Positions 42,690 to 53,470 of a DNA stretch of 64,000 nucleotides are shown in pieces. Position numbers and translations under genes: made by a program. The DNA comes from Ichthyosporea sp. XGB-2017a. Taxonomy: Eukaryota > Opisthokonta > Ichthyosporea. The stretch's first letter is position 1; the number at the start of each line of letters is the position of its first letter. Location of the stretch: assembly GCA_002811675.1 (NCBI GenBank), contig PDIM01010325.1, forward strand, positions 85,591-149,590, written 5' to 3'. The notes beneath the pieces were generated by a model. It ran no database searches. It was not told the origin of the DNA and worked only from the letters and a program-made list of their open reading frames with translations.

Positions 42690-44180
42690 TTAATTACCGT
42701 TACGGTTCACGGGTCCCGCTACGTCTACAGCCCCACACATCCCCAACACCCTAAAACAATCCCTCTCCCACAACTGCAGGATCCCCAAAGAGGTAGGGGA
42801 ATCCTGATATTTTTTATTTTGGGGTTTAATACTTCTTGAAGACATGCGCACTCTGCCTTCTATGCTGAAGACAAATTCCTGTGATGTACGGAATTTATGC
42901 CGCTTAGTGCGAACCATTTCGAGCGCGGGAGATGCATGTGTAGTTTTCCATTGAGGCCAAGCTGTATTTCGCTGCTGTGACTCTTTATAATTGCTCCTTT
43001 TCTTGGGGGGCCTCCTGGGAAATAGATGTGTATCCTTTGTTAAGTGGGATTCTTCTTCTTCACCAAGTGTGGCCGCCATATTTTCGCCTGCTGCTTCTTC
43101 ACTTTCCTTTTCACCACCACTTTGTTCAACGCTTTTCCATTCACCTGCTCGTTCAATTTCGCGTTCGCTTTCTTCATCTCCTTTCCTTCCAGTCACTCCT
43201 TCACTTTCACTTTCATTCTCACTTTCTTCTTCAAATTCGTCATTTGACGGATTTGTTTCCTCAAATTTCACTGAAATCCCTAGCGCGGTAGCCATTGCCT
43301 CCAATAACTTTCGTTTGTTACCTTCCTCCGCTGATCTCCTTGCGTGTATCTCATTGTCATTGCTCAATTGTACAACTTTCATTGAAGCTTTCAAGGCAGC
43401 CATGTCGATTTTCAGCGAATTTTCCAATTCGTCCATTCTAGCATCGACAGAATCCTTTAAAGAAGCCACGTCATCTCGTATGTCGCCCACTGCACGGTTC
43501 GTTTGATAGTATAAACTCTCGACATTCGGAGCAAATTGCCTTATGCTGGTCAGCTCGGGTCTTTCGACTGTCAACCGCTGAACGTGTTCAACTTGCATTC
43601 GGGACCACTCCTTGAACTGTTCGGTGTGCAGTAGTGGGAAATCCCAAATTTTAGAGTCGCTATTTTTCTCAGTCATCAAGAAAGGGATATCTTGAACAAG
43701 CACGCGAGCACACATGGTGTAAAGACGTAGCAGTCCCAACTTGCCTTGCCTTGGTACGAAATTAATCTTTTTTTGTTCTTCTGTAGACAGATCGTACTTT
43801 GCAATTTCTTCCCAAGCGAACGGAAATATCTGCTTTGCTAATTCCTCTGCCTCGGGTGGGTACCAATTGCGCAATAAAAAGCAAATTCCCTCCTTTGGAA
43901 ACCCGGAAAGAAGTTTCATGATGCCGATTTCCAGCTGGGTAGTGTAGTAATTTTCCATGGAATTGTTAGCAAGTTCCCATCCAACGAAATTAGCAAGTCC
44001 TATACGATCACCACCCAGTTCCTGTACTTGACGACAAAAAGACCTTCTGAAAGCATGCGAAACTTCATGCGAAACTTTTTGGGAGTTCACCCCAAATTTT
44101 TTAAATACCTTCCTCAAAGCCCGGCAAAATGAATTATAGACTTTCGCTTTATATCTCTTCTCGTTGGCACTCTCTTTACC
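42690..44180 (-). mobile_element. Crypton-type tyrosine recombinase C-terminal domain, 5'-incomplete remnant or unresolved gene
   Basis: An open frame of nearly 500 codons with no usable ATG near its 5' end (the first start-like codon, at 44117, is TTG). Its N-terminal part reads HAFRRSFCRQVQELGGDRIGL...GWE...MENYYTTQL, which gives the H-x-x-R, G-W and tyrosine nucleophile spacing of tyrosine recombinases. The following block (LLSGFPKEGICFLLRNWYPPEA, then KQIFPFAWEEI) is the pattern seen after the catalytic Tyr in Cryptons and Ndc10-like proteins. A coiled coil and a Glu-rich acidic tail follow. On the same strand protein-like sequence continues upstream to about 44400, but in another frame and with a stop. 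Either introns are unrecognised or the element is decaying. The first catalytic Arg region was not identified. Confidence 0.6.
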
Positions 44181-44982
44181 TCACAAAGGTGTTTTACATT
44201 TTCGGCAACATACTGCTCAGGGAGTTCATAATGCATCTGCGTAGTAAGCTCAATTTGGTCTACTTCTCCGCGGAATCGCTTGTACAGTTGTTTACATTAC
44301 GCACACAGTAGACAAGATTCCTGTGACACCAAATACTCCAAATCATGCAAATAGGCTACTGCATGTGCAAGCAAGTATCTTCGGCAAGTATACTTTTATC
44401 ATGAAGTATGACTATGCCTTTATAAAAATTTCTTGATGCTTTTCAGCTTTTCATCCCTTCTGGCAAACGATCCCGTTCTCATTTAATTTTTTAACCGGGG
44501 TTTCTAGGTGGAGGAATAAAAAGTAAGCCATATTCATATTTTAAAAATATGTTCCTCGGAGAGCGGGTAACTGGTGAGGCAGACACAAGCAAAGACAGAA
44601 GCAAAGCACAGCCATGCAGGCCACTGAAATAATAATCAACTCTCAGAATATGATGCAGCTGATTATAATTATAAGTTGTCACCGCGACTCTCGCTTATCC
44701 ATAACAGGCATTTATTATTGTAATATTTTTAAGTTTCTGTACCTGCATCATGATGCACATACGCACTTATATACTACATTATAGCTCATTTTTGTTTTAA
44801 CTTTTGGAGTAGAGTTAAAGACCAGAGAGTTGATTAATAAGTGTGTATAGCCAATGTTGCCTGCATTGTCTGCTTGTTAATTAATATCGTACTCCGCCTC
44901 GGCCTTATTTTGATTCTACACACAGGACAAAGCACAAAGCACACATAACTCTAAACACCCCTTTTTACCTTTTTGTGAAATC
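44181..44982. other. Region between recombinase remnant and plastin-CBM20 gene
   Basis: The first 200 bases carry broken minus-strand coding-like sequence (for example YELPEQYVAENVKHLCEV and AYLHDLEYLVSQESC in frames closed by stops), which may be the upstream part of the recombinase. The rest is AT-rich, presumably promoter of the plus-strand gene at 44983. No terminal repeats could be assigned. Confidence 0.4.
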
Positions 44983-47410
44983 ATGAGCCGAAGACCTGGT
45001 ACGGTGATCTTTTCCGCAGAGGAGAAAGCTACTTTTAAGTCCCAGTTTGATTCATTCACAAGTAGTGATAGGGAATCCATCACTGGGGCTGATGTATTAC
45101 ATAGTGCTATCAAGGCGTGCGGAATCAACGTGCAAAAGTATGAAGTTGATAGACTATTTAGAGAAAACGCCACCAACTCGGTTATCAATTATTATTCTTT
45201 TATCAAGGTACGTCCAGCAGTTTTGAAGTAAGGTGCTCACTAATTTGCTGCGAACATGAAACTCTTTCAACTAACGACGAATACAATAGATCTTATCCGA
45301 AATTAAGTACATGAAGAATACAAAGGGGAGTGCTGTTTCTGGTCATACCCCCACTAATAACATCGAAAGAAGTGAAATCAGAAACGTAATGAACTACTTA
45401 AATTCGAACTTAAACGACGAAAATTTATCTGATTATTTGCCAATTGAAGATGAGGAAAACTTTTTTGATATCGTTGCCGATGGAGTAGTGTTAGGGTATG
45501 TCTAGGTGTTTTAGTGTTGATTGAACATAATTGATGTAGCTAACACTTCTGTCTTTCTTTTTACTTTTTCATTCTGTAGATGTCTTGTGAACAAATGCAT
45601 TGAGGGAACAATTCCGAAGAGCAAAATCAAGACAAAGAACCTAAACAAATTCACAATCGGAGAAAATAACCAAGCAGTTCTTGAAGGGATCAAGAAGATA
45701 GGAGGGGTTGTTGTAAATGTAGGGGTTGAAGACTTCATCAACGGAAATGAAAGCATTATAATGGGCCTTTTGCAGCAAATTATTCGACTTACTTTGCTGG
45801 GAAGAGTGAATTTGAATTTAGCAAAAGTGTGTAGTCGAAAGGAATTCGAAAATGTCTATGAGAAAAATGACTTTAAAGAAAAGAACGCGGAAGCTATTTT
45901 ATTGAAATGGTTTAACTACATACTAAAGGATTTCGGCATACATATAGAAAACTTCGGGGACGATGTTAAAGACTGCCATGCTTACATCCATGTTCTTGGG
46001 ACTTTGTTTAAAGAAAGTGCAAGTATAGATATCCAACAAAGCCTTAAACTTTCCCACGAGGACAGAAGTCTCATAGTGACAAATGTAGCTACAAAACTGG
46101 GAATCGTGTTCATTAGACCATCCCATATTACCGAGGGCAATACCAATTTGAACTTAGCGTTTGCTGCACAAATATTAAACAAATATGTCCAGAACTTGGA
46201 AGCCCAAGAGAGAGCAGAAGAGGATAGAAGGAAATCGGTAGAGGAAGCAAAGAGAAAAGCAGCACAGGAAGAGAAGAAAAAAGCCGCAGAGGAAGAGGAG
46301 AGAAAAAGAGTCCAGGATGCTACAGAAGTGAAAAAAGTGGAAGAGGCAGAAGAGCGTTCGAAAAGCCAGCACATTGATCTTGACCTACATGAAAACAAGG
46401 AATGTGAAAAACAGGGAATTATTAGTGGTGGAAATACAGAACCTTCAGATAGGTGGGAAAACGAAATATTGGAGATTCAGAAAAGAGAAAGCAGAAAGCA
46501 TCAAGAGTTAAGTTCCATAACAAGCGAAATTTCGATAGGTGTTAGTAGTGATATTGATGAAGTCACTTCTGACGAAGCGAAGGCGGAGATTGAGCTTTCA
46601 CAAGAAAACCCTAAGTGGCCAACTCAGAAGAAGGACGAGGAAGCTACAGAACAGAATGGCTCCATTGAACGAAAATCATCAGTACTGGGAAACATGCTAG
46701 CAGCAGTGACCAATGTCGCGAAGGGCACTTTCAGTCATGAACATATTGCAATGTCATCAAATGCAAGTGAAGCCCAAAATATTTCTTTTCAGCAACAGAA
46801 TACACATGATAATCGTAATGAAGGCAATTTGACTTTGAGTGCTCTTTCAGGTAGTCCAGGTCGTCATCACAAAAAGGGCGCATCCAAAGGAGAAGGCAAA
46901 GTCAGCGAGGCTGTTACCAGCAATGCAGGCCTTCAAGTGTACAATCAAGTATTTGGTGAAACTGGGACTGAGTTAAACAAAAAGGAATTGGTATCTATTA
47001 AATTTCAGTGTGAATGTAAAAGTAAAAAGGATGAAGCGGTGTATATTTTCGGGGACATTGAGGAATTGGGCAACTGGGATGCAAATAGAGCAATTCCAAT
47101 GAAAACAAATCCACAACAATTCCCTGTATGGTCTAAATTAATCATTGTTCCAAGAAATACCCGTGTACAATATAAATATTTCATAGTCAAAGACAGTGAA
47201 GAATATCAGAGCCGTCTCTATGAGCCCCTCAAGGAAGTTAGAGTCATCGAACCCCGCGAGTTAAGTACCAATCGTCGTGCCTCGAGCAAGTATGGCAAGA
47301 AAGGGACCTCCCTGAAGGACCATACCACTTCTCCCTTCCCTTCACGAGGCTCGTCGCAGACACAATCAAGTACTCGCAAGCCTCACCATCACACTCAAAT
47401 GGTATTGTAA
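44983..47410 (+). CDS. Plastin-like EF-hand/two-CH actin-binding protein fused to CBM20 (3 exons)
   Basis: Exons 44983-45207, 45290-45495 and 45580-47410 (introns 82 and 84 nt, GT-AG) encode 753 residues. Residues 1-75 form an EF-hand-like helical pair as at the start of plastin/fimbrin. A CH1 domain (about 100-240) has FFDIVADGVVLGCLVNKCIEG across intron 2, NLNKFTIGENNQAVLEG and GGVVVNVGVEDF. A CH2 domain (about 255-365) has LLKWFNYILKDFG, DVKDCHAYIHVL and NTNLNLAFAAQILNKY. These match one actin-binding unit of plastin, which normally has two. A Lys/Glu coiled coil (about 370-430) and a disordered Ser-rich stretch follow. A CBM20-type carbohydrate-binding module ends it (about 612-710): VYIFGDIEELGNWDANRAIPM, then VWSKLIIVP and VQYKYFIV. 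It could tether actin to storage glucan. Confidence 0.85.
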
Positions 47411-47659
47411 GCAGAGTAGTGCCAAGTGCCAACCCTCGAAAGTCAGGGCATGAACAGCTTGGTACTTTCCCAAAAAATAAAGAGTACAATTTAAATATTC
47501 CCTCGAGGGAATTGGGAAGTCATTATAGTAAAAGTATTTAGGGTGGAAAGGAATGTCGTCACAAAAGTACCCAAATGCTGGTGCAGGCCAACGGTCCAAA
47601 GTACTGGCTTGATTTGCTTATTGGAGATTGTATGCATAAGTTTAGTTGGGAGAAGTGAC

Positions 47660-49984
47660 ATGTGGCAGAGGGGTAATCTCTTTCTGAGCAAGCCTCTGGG
47701 AGGGTGGCTTTCCAGGGGAATTCATAGAACAAAGGATTTGTCACCAAAGTTTAAGCTTTCGTCCGAGGTAGCAGCGGCACAGGTGGAAGGGCGAGCAGTC
47801 GTCGCTTTGGAGAGTACGATAATCAGTCATGGTATGCCCTACCCTCAAAATCTTGAAACTGCTATGGAAGTGGAAGATATTATTCGAGAAAATGGTGCAA
47901 CCCCAGCTACCATTGCTGTTCTTGACGGAGTGCCTCATATTGGCTTAGAGAGAGAGGAGCTTGAGTTGCTTGCCAAGTGTGGCCTCGAGGCAAAGAAAAC
48001 TTCCAGGCGAGACTTCCCTAATGTACTCTCCCAGAAATTAGTTGGGGCGACTACTGTATCCGGGACAATGTTTCTTGCCCATAAGGCAAGCATTCCGGTG
48101 TTTGTTACAGGTGGCATTGGAGGAGTCCACCGAGGGGCCGAAACCACCTTTGACGTAAGTGCTGATCTTACTGAGCTTGGTAGGACCCCGGTGGCTGTTG
48201 TTTGCGCCGGAGTTAAATCCATTTTAGACATTGGTAAGACACTTGAATACCTGGAAACGCAAGGAGTCCCTGTTGTGACGTTCGGGAAATCGAAAAAATT
48301 CCCTGCATTCTTTGTTCCTGAGAGCCAATATGACTCTGCTTACACGACCGCTAGCACCAAAGAATGTGCTGAAATGATACAAGCTAGCTTGGCTTTTAAT
48401 ATCGGGACAGGGCTTGTTATCGCTGTGCCTATACCCGAAGAAAAATCTTCTGATGGTCAAATGATTGAAAATGCGATATCTGAATCTCTTCGCGAAGCTA
48501 ATGACAAAAACATAGTGGGAAAAGACGTCACCCCATTTATCTTGCAACGAGTCAACGAGCTGACGAAAGGCAAATCTCTCGTGTCAAATATTGCTCTTGT
48601 AAAAAACAATGCTTTAGTTGGCAGTAAAATTGCTTGTGATTTGCAAAGGCTTTCGGGGAGGACTTTTAATCGGAATATTGTTAACAACCATATCGGCAGT
48701 AGATTTTACCACACAGCTGGAGTATTTGGTAATGCAAACAAAGGGCTTCAATGTGGTCCAGACTTTTTAAACAGAGATGGTGTTATTGTTTTAGGAGGAT
48801 GTTTAGTGGATATTCAGAGCAAGGTCAACCCGGGTGCCAGTGTAATCTCTGATACCTCAAACCCCGGGACAACAATCGTCACTCCTGGTGGAGTGGGCAG
48901 AAATATTGCGGAATGTTTAGCAAAGTTTGGTGTAAAAACCTCCCTTTTTAGTATGATTGGCAATGATATATTTGGTGATTTTATTTTGCAACAAGCAAAT
49001 GAAATAGGGATTCAAACAAAAGGAGTCTTTCGAGTTTTGAAAGACGACAAACAATCTAGAAACCTTTATGAATCAGATACAGACTATGAAAAGGCTTTAA
49101 AAAGTAGGACTGCAACTTACAGTGCTTTTTTAGATTCAAAAGGCTCTTTGGTTGTTGGAATATCCGATATTGAAATATTTTCCAATTTTCCTCCTATACC
49201 TCGAATTGCGAATTGCTTTGGAGAACCAAAACTTGCAGTGTTTGATGGGAACCTTTCTTGCAAATCTATGACCGAACTAACTGAGCTTGCAAGCGAGAAA
49301 AGTATCCCAGTTTGGTTCGAGCCCACATCTTGTCAAAAAGCAAAGCTTCCCATAGAAAATAATTCTTTTCGATTAATTGACTTCATTTCCCCAAACTTGG
49401 AAGAACTCTACTCAATGTTGGAAGCTTTCAAGAAAAGGTCGCTGATGTCACATTCAAGAAATCTTCCTCCTCTCAAGCTGGAAAACCCAATGCCTTCATC
49501 TATATCTGGTCAACTTTCGGACATTTGCCAAGTTGCGCAGCACTTCCCTTTCACCGTGATAACTCTCGGCCCCGAGGGTGTTCTGATAACATATCGTGGA
49601 AAAAATATGTCGTCGAAGAACCGCAACACGACTCCCCTTCACATGTTACATTACTCGCCCATTCTTGATTTTCTCGGGGAACCAAATATCGTTAGTGTCA
49701 CTGGCGCTGGTGATAGTATGGTTGCTGGTATTATAACTGCCCTGAGCAAAGGATACTCTTTCCCAAACAGTGTATACTTTGGTATTCTTGCCTCTCATAA
49801 AGCCCTTGAAAGCACGCAGGCCATTTCTAGCGAAATAAGACCTGATGACATCCCTTTATATGCGGATGTTCGTTCAGGCTTTGTACAAACTAAAATGAAT
49901 CTTTTTTCCCCCAACTCTCCTTTTAGCCATATCGGAATGCTAGACTCTTACCCTGCTGGTTCCGAAACTGTAATGAACAACTAA
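47660..49984 (+). CDS. Pseudouridine-5'-phosphate glycosidase/pseudouridine kinase fusion (PsuG-PsuK)
   Basis: 774 residues from the ATG at 47660. The frame is open upstream to 47543 (a GTG) but has no earlier ATG. The first 30 residues (MWQRGNLFLSKPLGGWLSRG) look like a mitochondrial presequence. Residues about 35-340 are the PsuG glycosidase: ALESTIISHGMPYPQN, GATTVSGTMFLAHKA, FVTGGIGGVHRGAE and VCAGVKSILDI. From about 380 on is a PfkB-family kinase with GGVGRNIAECLAKFG and the anion-hole GAGD motif at about residues 682-685. The kinase makes pseudouridine 5'-phosphate, and the glycosidase splits it into uracil and ribose 5-phosphate, so the fused enzyme would degrade pseudouridine from RNA turnover. 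Such fusions are known in several eukaryotes. Confidence 0.92.
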   Translation: MWQRGNLFLSKPLGGWLSRGIHRTKDLSPKFKLSSEVAAAQVEGRAVVALESTIISHGMPYPQNLETAMEVEDIIRENGATPATIAVLDGVPHIGLEREELELLAKCGLEAKKTSRRDFPNVLSQKLVGATTVSGTMFLAHKASIPVFVTGGIGGVHRGAETTFDVSADLTELGRTPVAVVCAGVKSILDIGKTLEYLETQGVPVVTFGKSKKFPAFFVPESQYDSAYTTASTKECAEMIQASLAFNIGTGLVIAVPIPEEKSSDGQMIENAISESLREANDKNIVGKDVTPFILQRVNELTKGKSLVSNIALVKNNALVGSKIACDLQRLSGRTFNRNIVNNHIGSRFYHTAGVFGNANKGLQCGPDFLNRDGVIVLGGCLVDIQSKVNPGASVISDTSNPGTTIVTPGGVGRNIAECLAKFGVKTSLFSMIGNDIFGDFILQQANEIGIQTKGVFRVLKDDKQSRNLYESDTDYEKALKSRTATYSAFLDSKGSLVVGISDIEIFSNFPPIPRIANCFGEPKLAVFDGNLSCKSMTELTELASEKSIPVWFEPTSCQKAKLPIENNSFRLIDFISPNLEELYSMLEAFKKRSLMSHSRNLPPLKLENPMPSSISGQLSDICQVAQHFPFTVITLGPEGVLITYRGKNMSSKNRNTTPLHMLHYSPILDFLGEPNIVSVTGAGDSMVAGIITALSKGYSFPNSVYFGILASHKALESTQAISSEIRPDDIPLYADVRSGFVQTKMNLFSPNSPFSHIGMLDSYPAGSETVMNN

Positions 49985-50221
49985 TTTAAAGTTAAGCATA
50001 TCAAAGGCCAAAATTGCCGTCATTCTTTAATACCGGAAATTGTACTTTATTTGTTTTTTATAACTGTTTGCAAAAGGTGTAGTCGAAAAGGTAGAAAAAA
50101 GTAAAAGGAGAATAAACTGAAAACTAGAAAACAAATTTCAAGAAAAGGACTCTTGGAAGTATGCGTAGGGAGTGGAATGGGAGTAGCCTGGAGTAGTAAA
50201 GGCTTAATAGTTGGTCGACTG

Positions 50222-51667
50222 TCACTCTTCATCGTCTTCTGAGGCAGCTACATCATCTTCCCCCTCGTCTTTCTCTTCTTCCTCCTCATTTTCGTTCTCA
50301 TTTGCATCGTTGTCATCTTCAGCGTTTTCATCCTCTGGGTCTTCATCAGCGGCAGGCTCCGCATCACCTTCTTCTGCCTCTGGCTCTCCCGCCTCTTCTA
50401 TGCTCTCCGGCTTAAAACTTCCTGTATAGCTTGCTCGCTCGTCGGCACGGTTTGCAGTCGCTTCCGCTACCATTTCATCAACACCTTCTTGGTCATCTTC
50501 TAAATTGTCAGCAACTTCGGACAATCTATGAGATATACGTTCGATCATATCATCAATCACAGGGCCTGCCGTATTCTCAATGACTTCGTCCTCTTGGTCA
50601 CCGTTCGTATCCTCAACGTTCTCGTTGCCTTCTGCGTTAGTGTCATCAACAACCTCATCATCCAATACAGCGGGATCCTCCGCATATGCCTCCCCGAATT
50701 GAGACGGTACTTCAACCGGTTTTTCTTTGGAGATAGCAGGAAGAGTTTCATATTTAGAGGGAATGTCCTTCTTGGCCTGTCGAATTTGCTTGAGAGATCT
50801 TTCGGCCGTCTCGATGGGAGTTTCATATTTATATGGGGCCCTTTGACTGAAGTAAGGATTATGGCCTAAAATTCGCGCTGTTCTGGAATCTGCTCGGAGT
50901 TTGGGAAGGGGAGCAATATAGGTTGGCTTCTTGAATAATTTCTTTTTTGGCTTCAGTTTAGATTGTCGAATTAAGATTCCTCCTTGACCATAAGGTATTC
51001 TGTCAAACTTTTCATTTCCTACGGCAACGTATCTTTCGTGCTCAATAATATCTGCAGTTGTATGCACTCGCTTGCCTGACACGGTGTACAGTTTCCGCAC
51101 CGCGCCCGACACCAAATGGATATGCTCAGTTATTTCACTCATCATGTGCTCTAGACTTTGCATGGTCCAGGGATCAAGAAGCATCTTCGTCCCTTCATGG
51201 GTCTTATCTCCATTACGATAAACAATAATAGGTATTGGGCGCGGAACGTTAGTTATTCGATGTTGAGTCTCATAAGTCAACCGGCTGTTTTTGTGAGGAG
51301 TTCCAACATCATCCGTTCTATAGAGTGGAATCTCAAAAGTCTGAACCGGGTGTTTTTTTCTTTCTTCGATTTCTATACTTCGAATGTCAAGAATTTCTTC
51401 ATAGTTCAGTTTTTTGAATTTTTCGGTACCACATACAACATAGCTCTCTCCGTTTTCTAATTCATCAAAACTTCGAACCTGATGCCCATGCTCTGGTGTG
51501 CACACTTTCCTGATGGCCCCAAAAGGTGCCCGGACCTTTTCTGTCGCATGTTCTAAACAGGTAAACCAGTTTCGATGCACTCTAGGATTGAAAATTATAG
51601 TTTTTCCAGGATAGTTGATATCCCCATTTCGGTAAAATTTTACCCTCTTTGGCTCGTCTCCACCCAT
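50222..51667 (-). CDS. Tandem doublecortin (DCX) domain protein, DCDC2-like
   Basis: 481 residues from the ATG at 51667. Two DCX domains are visible at about residues 8-90 (KRVKFYRNGDINYPGKTI, AIRKVCTPEHGHQV, ESYVVCGTEKFKKLNY) and 147-235 (IIVYRNGDKTHEGTKMLL, AVRKLYTVSGKRV, ERYVAVGNEKFDRIPYG). The two share the V-x-K/L-Y-T/S-x-x-G turn and the YV-x-x-G-x-EKF ending of the family. A basic stretch follows, and then a very acidic Asp/Glu/Asn-rich tail of about 150 residues, like that of DCDC2. DCX domains bind microtubule lattices. DCDC2 works in ciliary axonemes, so a ciliary role, and thus flagellated cells, is inferred. The acidic tail is low-complexity and easily misread in the opposite strand. 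Confidence 0.88.
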   Translation of the reverse strand: MGGDEPKRVKFYRNGDINYPGKTIIFNPRVHRNWFTCLEHATEKVRAPFGAIRKVCTPEHGHQVRSFDELENGESYVVCGTEKFKKLNYEEILDIRSIEIEERKKHPVQTFEIPLYRTDDVGTPHKNSRLTYETQHRITNVPRPIPIIVYRNGDKTHEGTKMLLDPWTMQSLEHMMSEITEHIHLVSGAVRKLYTVSGKRVHTTADIIEHERYVAVGNEKFDRIPYGQGGILIRQSKLKPKKKLFKKPTYIAPLPKLRADSRTARILGHNPYFSQRAPYKYETPIETAERSLKQIRQAKKDIPSKYETLPAISKEKPVEVPSQFGEAYAEDPAVLDDEVVDDTNAEGNENVEDTNGDQEDEVIENTAGPVIDDMIERISHRLSEVADNLEDDQEGVDEMVAEATANRADERASYTGSFKPESIEEAGEPEAEEGDAEPAADEDPEDENAEDDNDANENENEEEEEKDEGEDDVAASEDDEE

Positions 51668-52567
51668 GTTTCTTGATTATAAAAGCAACAGGCCCAAAAG
51701 AAGTTAAGAAGAACCACAACACTATACTAGCACAAATACCACACTATTCTCCCTTACTTCTGCATCCGTCTCTACCACCACAAAAGGCTGATCTCGTTTC
51801 CCTTTCGCGACCCAATTATCCTAGATTCTGTCCTGTCACCGTCAAGTATACACGTCGCTGTGCACAGGTTCAATTCCACTAGCTCTAGTGCATGATAGCT
51901 CTTACCAATAGCTGCAAGAATAACTATCATTTATTATACATATAATATTGCCAGATATTCTCACTTTTCCCTAATACAGCATCTACCCAATAGCATTATT
52001 TCCCTATTTAGCAAATACATCGCATATTTTGATAGGAGAGATAATTGCCTTATTTGGGACTACTACACTGTGCATTTTATTATAACTTTTATAAACGTCT
52101 TCATATATTACTTGGTTTGCAGTTGACTGTCAAACTATGCAGTAGCTAGACGTACTGCTGTAGTACTAACTGACTAATTATTTGCATGCATAAGATGAAA
52201 GTACAGCAACCAGTAGTTATGCAAAAGATATGCGCCACCGTCATATTTATACAACGCACGTGAACAAGAAAAAGGTTCCTTATAATATGAAACTTCTGTT
52301 AATTATATGTAACTATTAGCTAGCTGAGAGTAGACGTAGCTGTAAATGTGCTATGGCCCATGACCCATGGAGTAGTACATGCAGAGAAGCATTTACGTAC
52401 ATGTAAATAGCTGCCCGAAAAGCTTGCAGGTAACCACACAGTAGAAACGTTATTAATGTGCTTACTTTTGGTCACTATACATAGCTTACTCTGTGAGTTT
52501 CAGTGCAAAGTTTAGGTGCTTGCATCCGCAAGCCAAAGGTTCACTTTCATAAGACAACATTACACTT
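51668..52567. other. Intergenic AT-rich region, no gene seen
   Basis: 900 bases between two minus-strand genes. The 51668-51880 part is likely the doublecortin promoter, and the remainder is strongly AT-rich with short direct repeats of TAGCTAG type. A GGTTCAATTCC match near 51867 resembles a tRNA B box, but no cloverleaf forms around it. Confidence 0.5.
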
Positions 52568-53470
52568 TTATTTCTTGCCCTTTTCCTTTGGCTTAAAGTG
52601 ATAACTAAGACTTCCTTCATCCGGGTGATAAATACGGTTCAGTGCAGAAGCCAGGCGGATTCCTGCCATTGCCAGGCGTGACTGGATTATATTAATTGAC
52701 TTCCTGTAGTATTGCTTGGGCACGACAAATCCCGGCTTTATAACTTCACCATAGGTATCTCGATAAGTACTTTTGCAGCATACCTTGGCTGAAGACCTCG
52801 CCCAGATTTTTGGACACACCTTTTGTCCTTTCAAGGTACAGCGCTTATAATACTTGAACATTTTCGAGTACATTTGGATGATAACATTTGCTGCGGCTTC
52901 TTCATCGCCACCTTGTTTCTCACTCAGCCATTTGTTAATAAAATCACTATCCCAAGCCGAATGCAAATTCGTGTCCATGTCTGCAAACTTGATGGGGATA
53001 TCATTCCCCCCATGATCTAACCCAAAACCGACATGCAATGGCTGGTGAATATCCCCAATAATATGAATCAAAAATTTCATAGCCTCTTCGGTAGTCTTGT
53101 CGTCTACACTTGGATCGTGAAGAGATTTATACAATACTTCTGTAAAATTTTTGATTGCAGCAGCGGCACATTTACCATCTTCACAATAGCGCCAATGGAA
53201 CTGACACTTCCACTTTGGCAAATTAACAAAGTGAAGTTTATATGACCAAGCATATTGCTCTGTATGGCTAACTGTATCTGCCCAATTCGCAACGTCCAAC
53301 AGTGACTTGTTTCCCAGTATTGTTTCCACGTTCGCTAGCGTTTCAGCATGAAGATACTTGGTCGCAATGTTGGCAACCACACGATGCCCAACTTCTCCCC
53401 AACCCTCTACATTGCAGCATATAGAAACCACAATAAGGGAAATCAACCACAGTCCAATCTTTGACAACAT
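52568..53470 (-). CDS. Secreted S1/P1-type zinc nuclease
   Basis: 300 residues with a signal peptide (about 1-23, LWLISLIVVSICCNVEG). After cleavage the mature protein would start with W24, the N-terminal tryptophan whose amino group binds zinc in this family. Other family marks follow in order: WGEVGHRVVANIA, NWADTV, YKLHFVNLP, FLIHIIGDIHQPLHVGF with DHGGNDI, and NLHSAWDSDFI. All the His and Asp zinc ligands appear to be in place. S1/P1 enzymes are extracellular or vacuolar nucleases that degrade single-stranded DNA and RNA to nucleotides, often to scavenge phosphate. Extra Cys pairs suggest disulfides. The Lys-rich C-terminus is unusual but may be unimportant. Confidence 0.93.
   Translation of the reverse strand: MLSKIGLWLISLIVVSICCNVEGWGEVGHRVVANIATKYLHAETLANVETILGNKSLLDVANWADTVSHTEQYAWSYKLHFVNLPKWKCQFHWRYCEDGKCAAAAIKNFTEVLYKSLHDPSVDDKTTEEAMKFLIHIIGDIHQPLHVGFGLDHGGNDIPIKFADMDTNLHSAWDSDFINKWLSEKQGGDEEAAANVIIQMYSKMFKYYKRCTLKGQKVCPKIWARSSAKVCCKSTYRDTYGEVIKPGFVVPKQYYRKSINIIQSRLAMAGIRLASALNRIYHPDEGSLSYHFKPKEKGKK

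Noticed and set aside
42991-43506. Ser/Phe-rich plus-strand ORF
   Set aside because: It is the antisense of the Glu/Ser-rich coiled-coil and acidic tail of the recombinase-like frame.
50211-50429. Ser/Ala-rich plus-strand ORF
   Set aside because: It is the antisense shadow of the acidic Glu/Asp tail of the doublecortin protein.
51841-51890. tRNA-like B box (GGTTCAATTCC)
   Set aside because: The flanking bases do not form a 5-bp T stem, and no A box or acceptor stem is found at the right distance.
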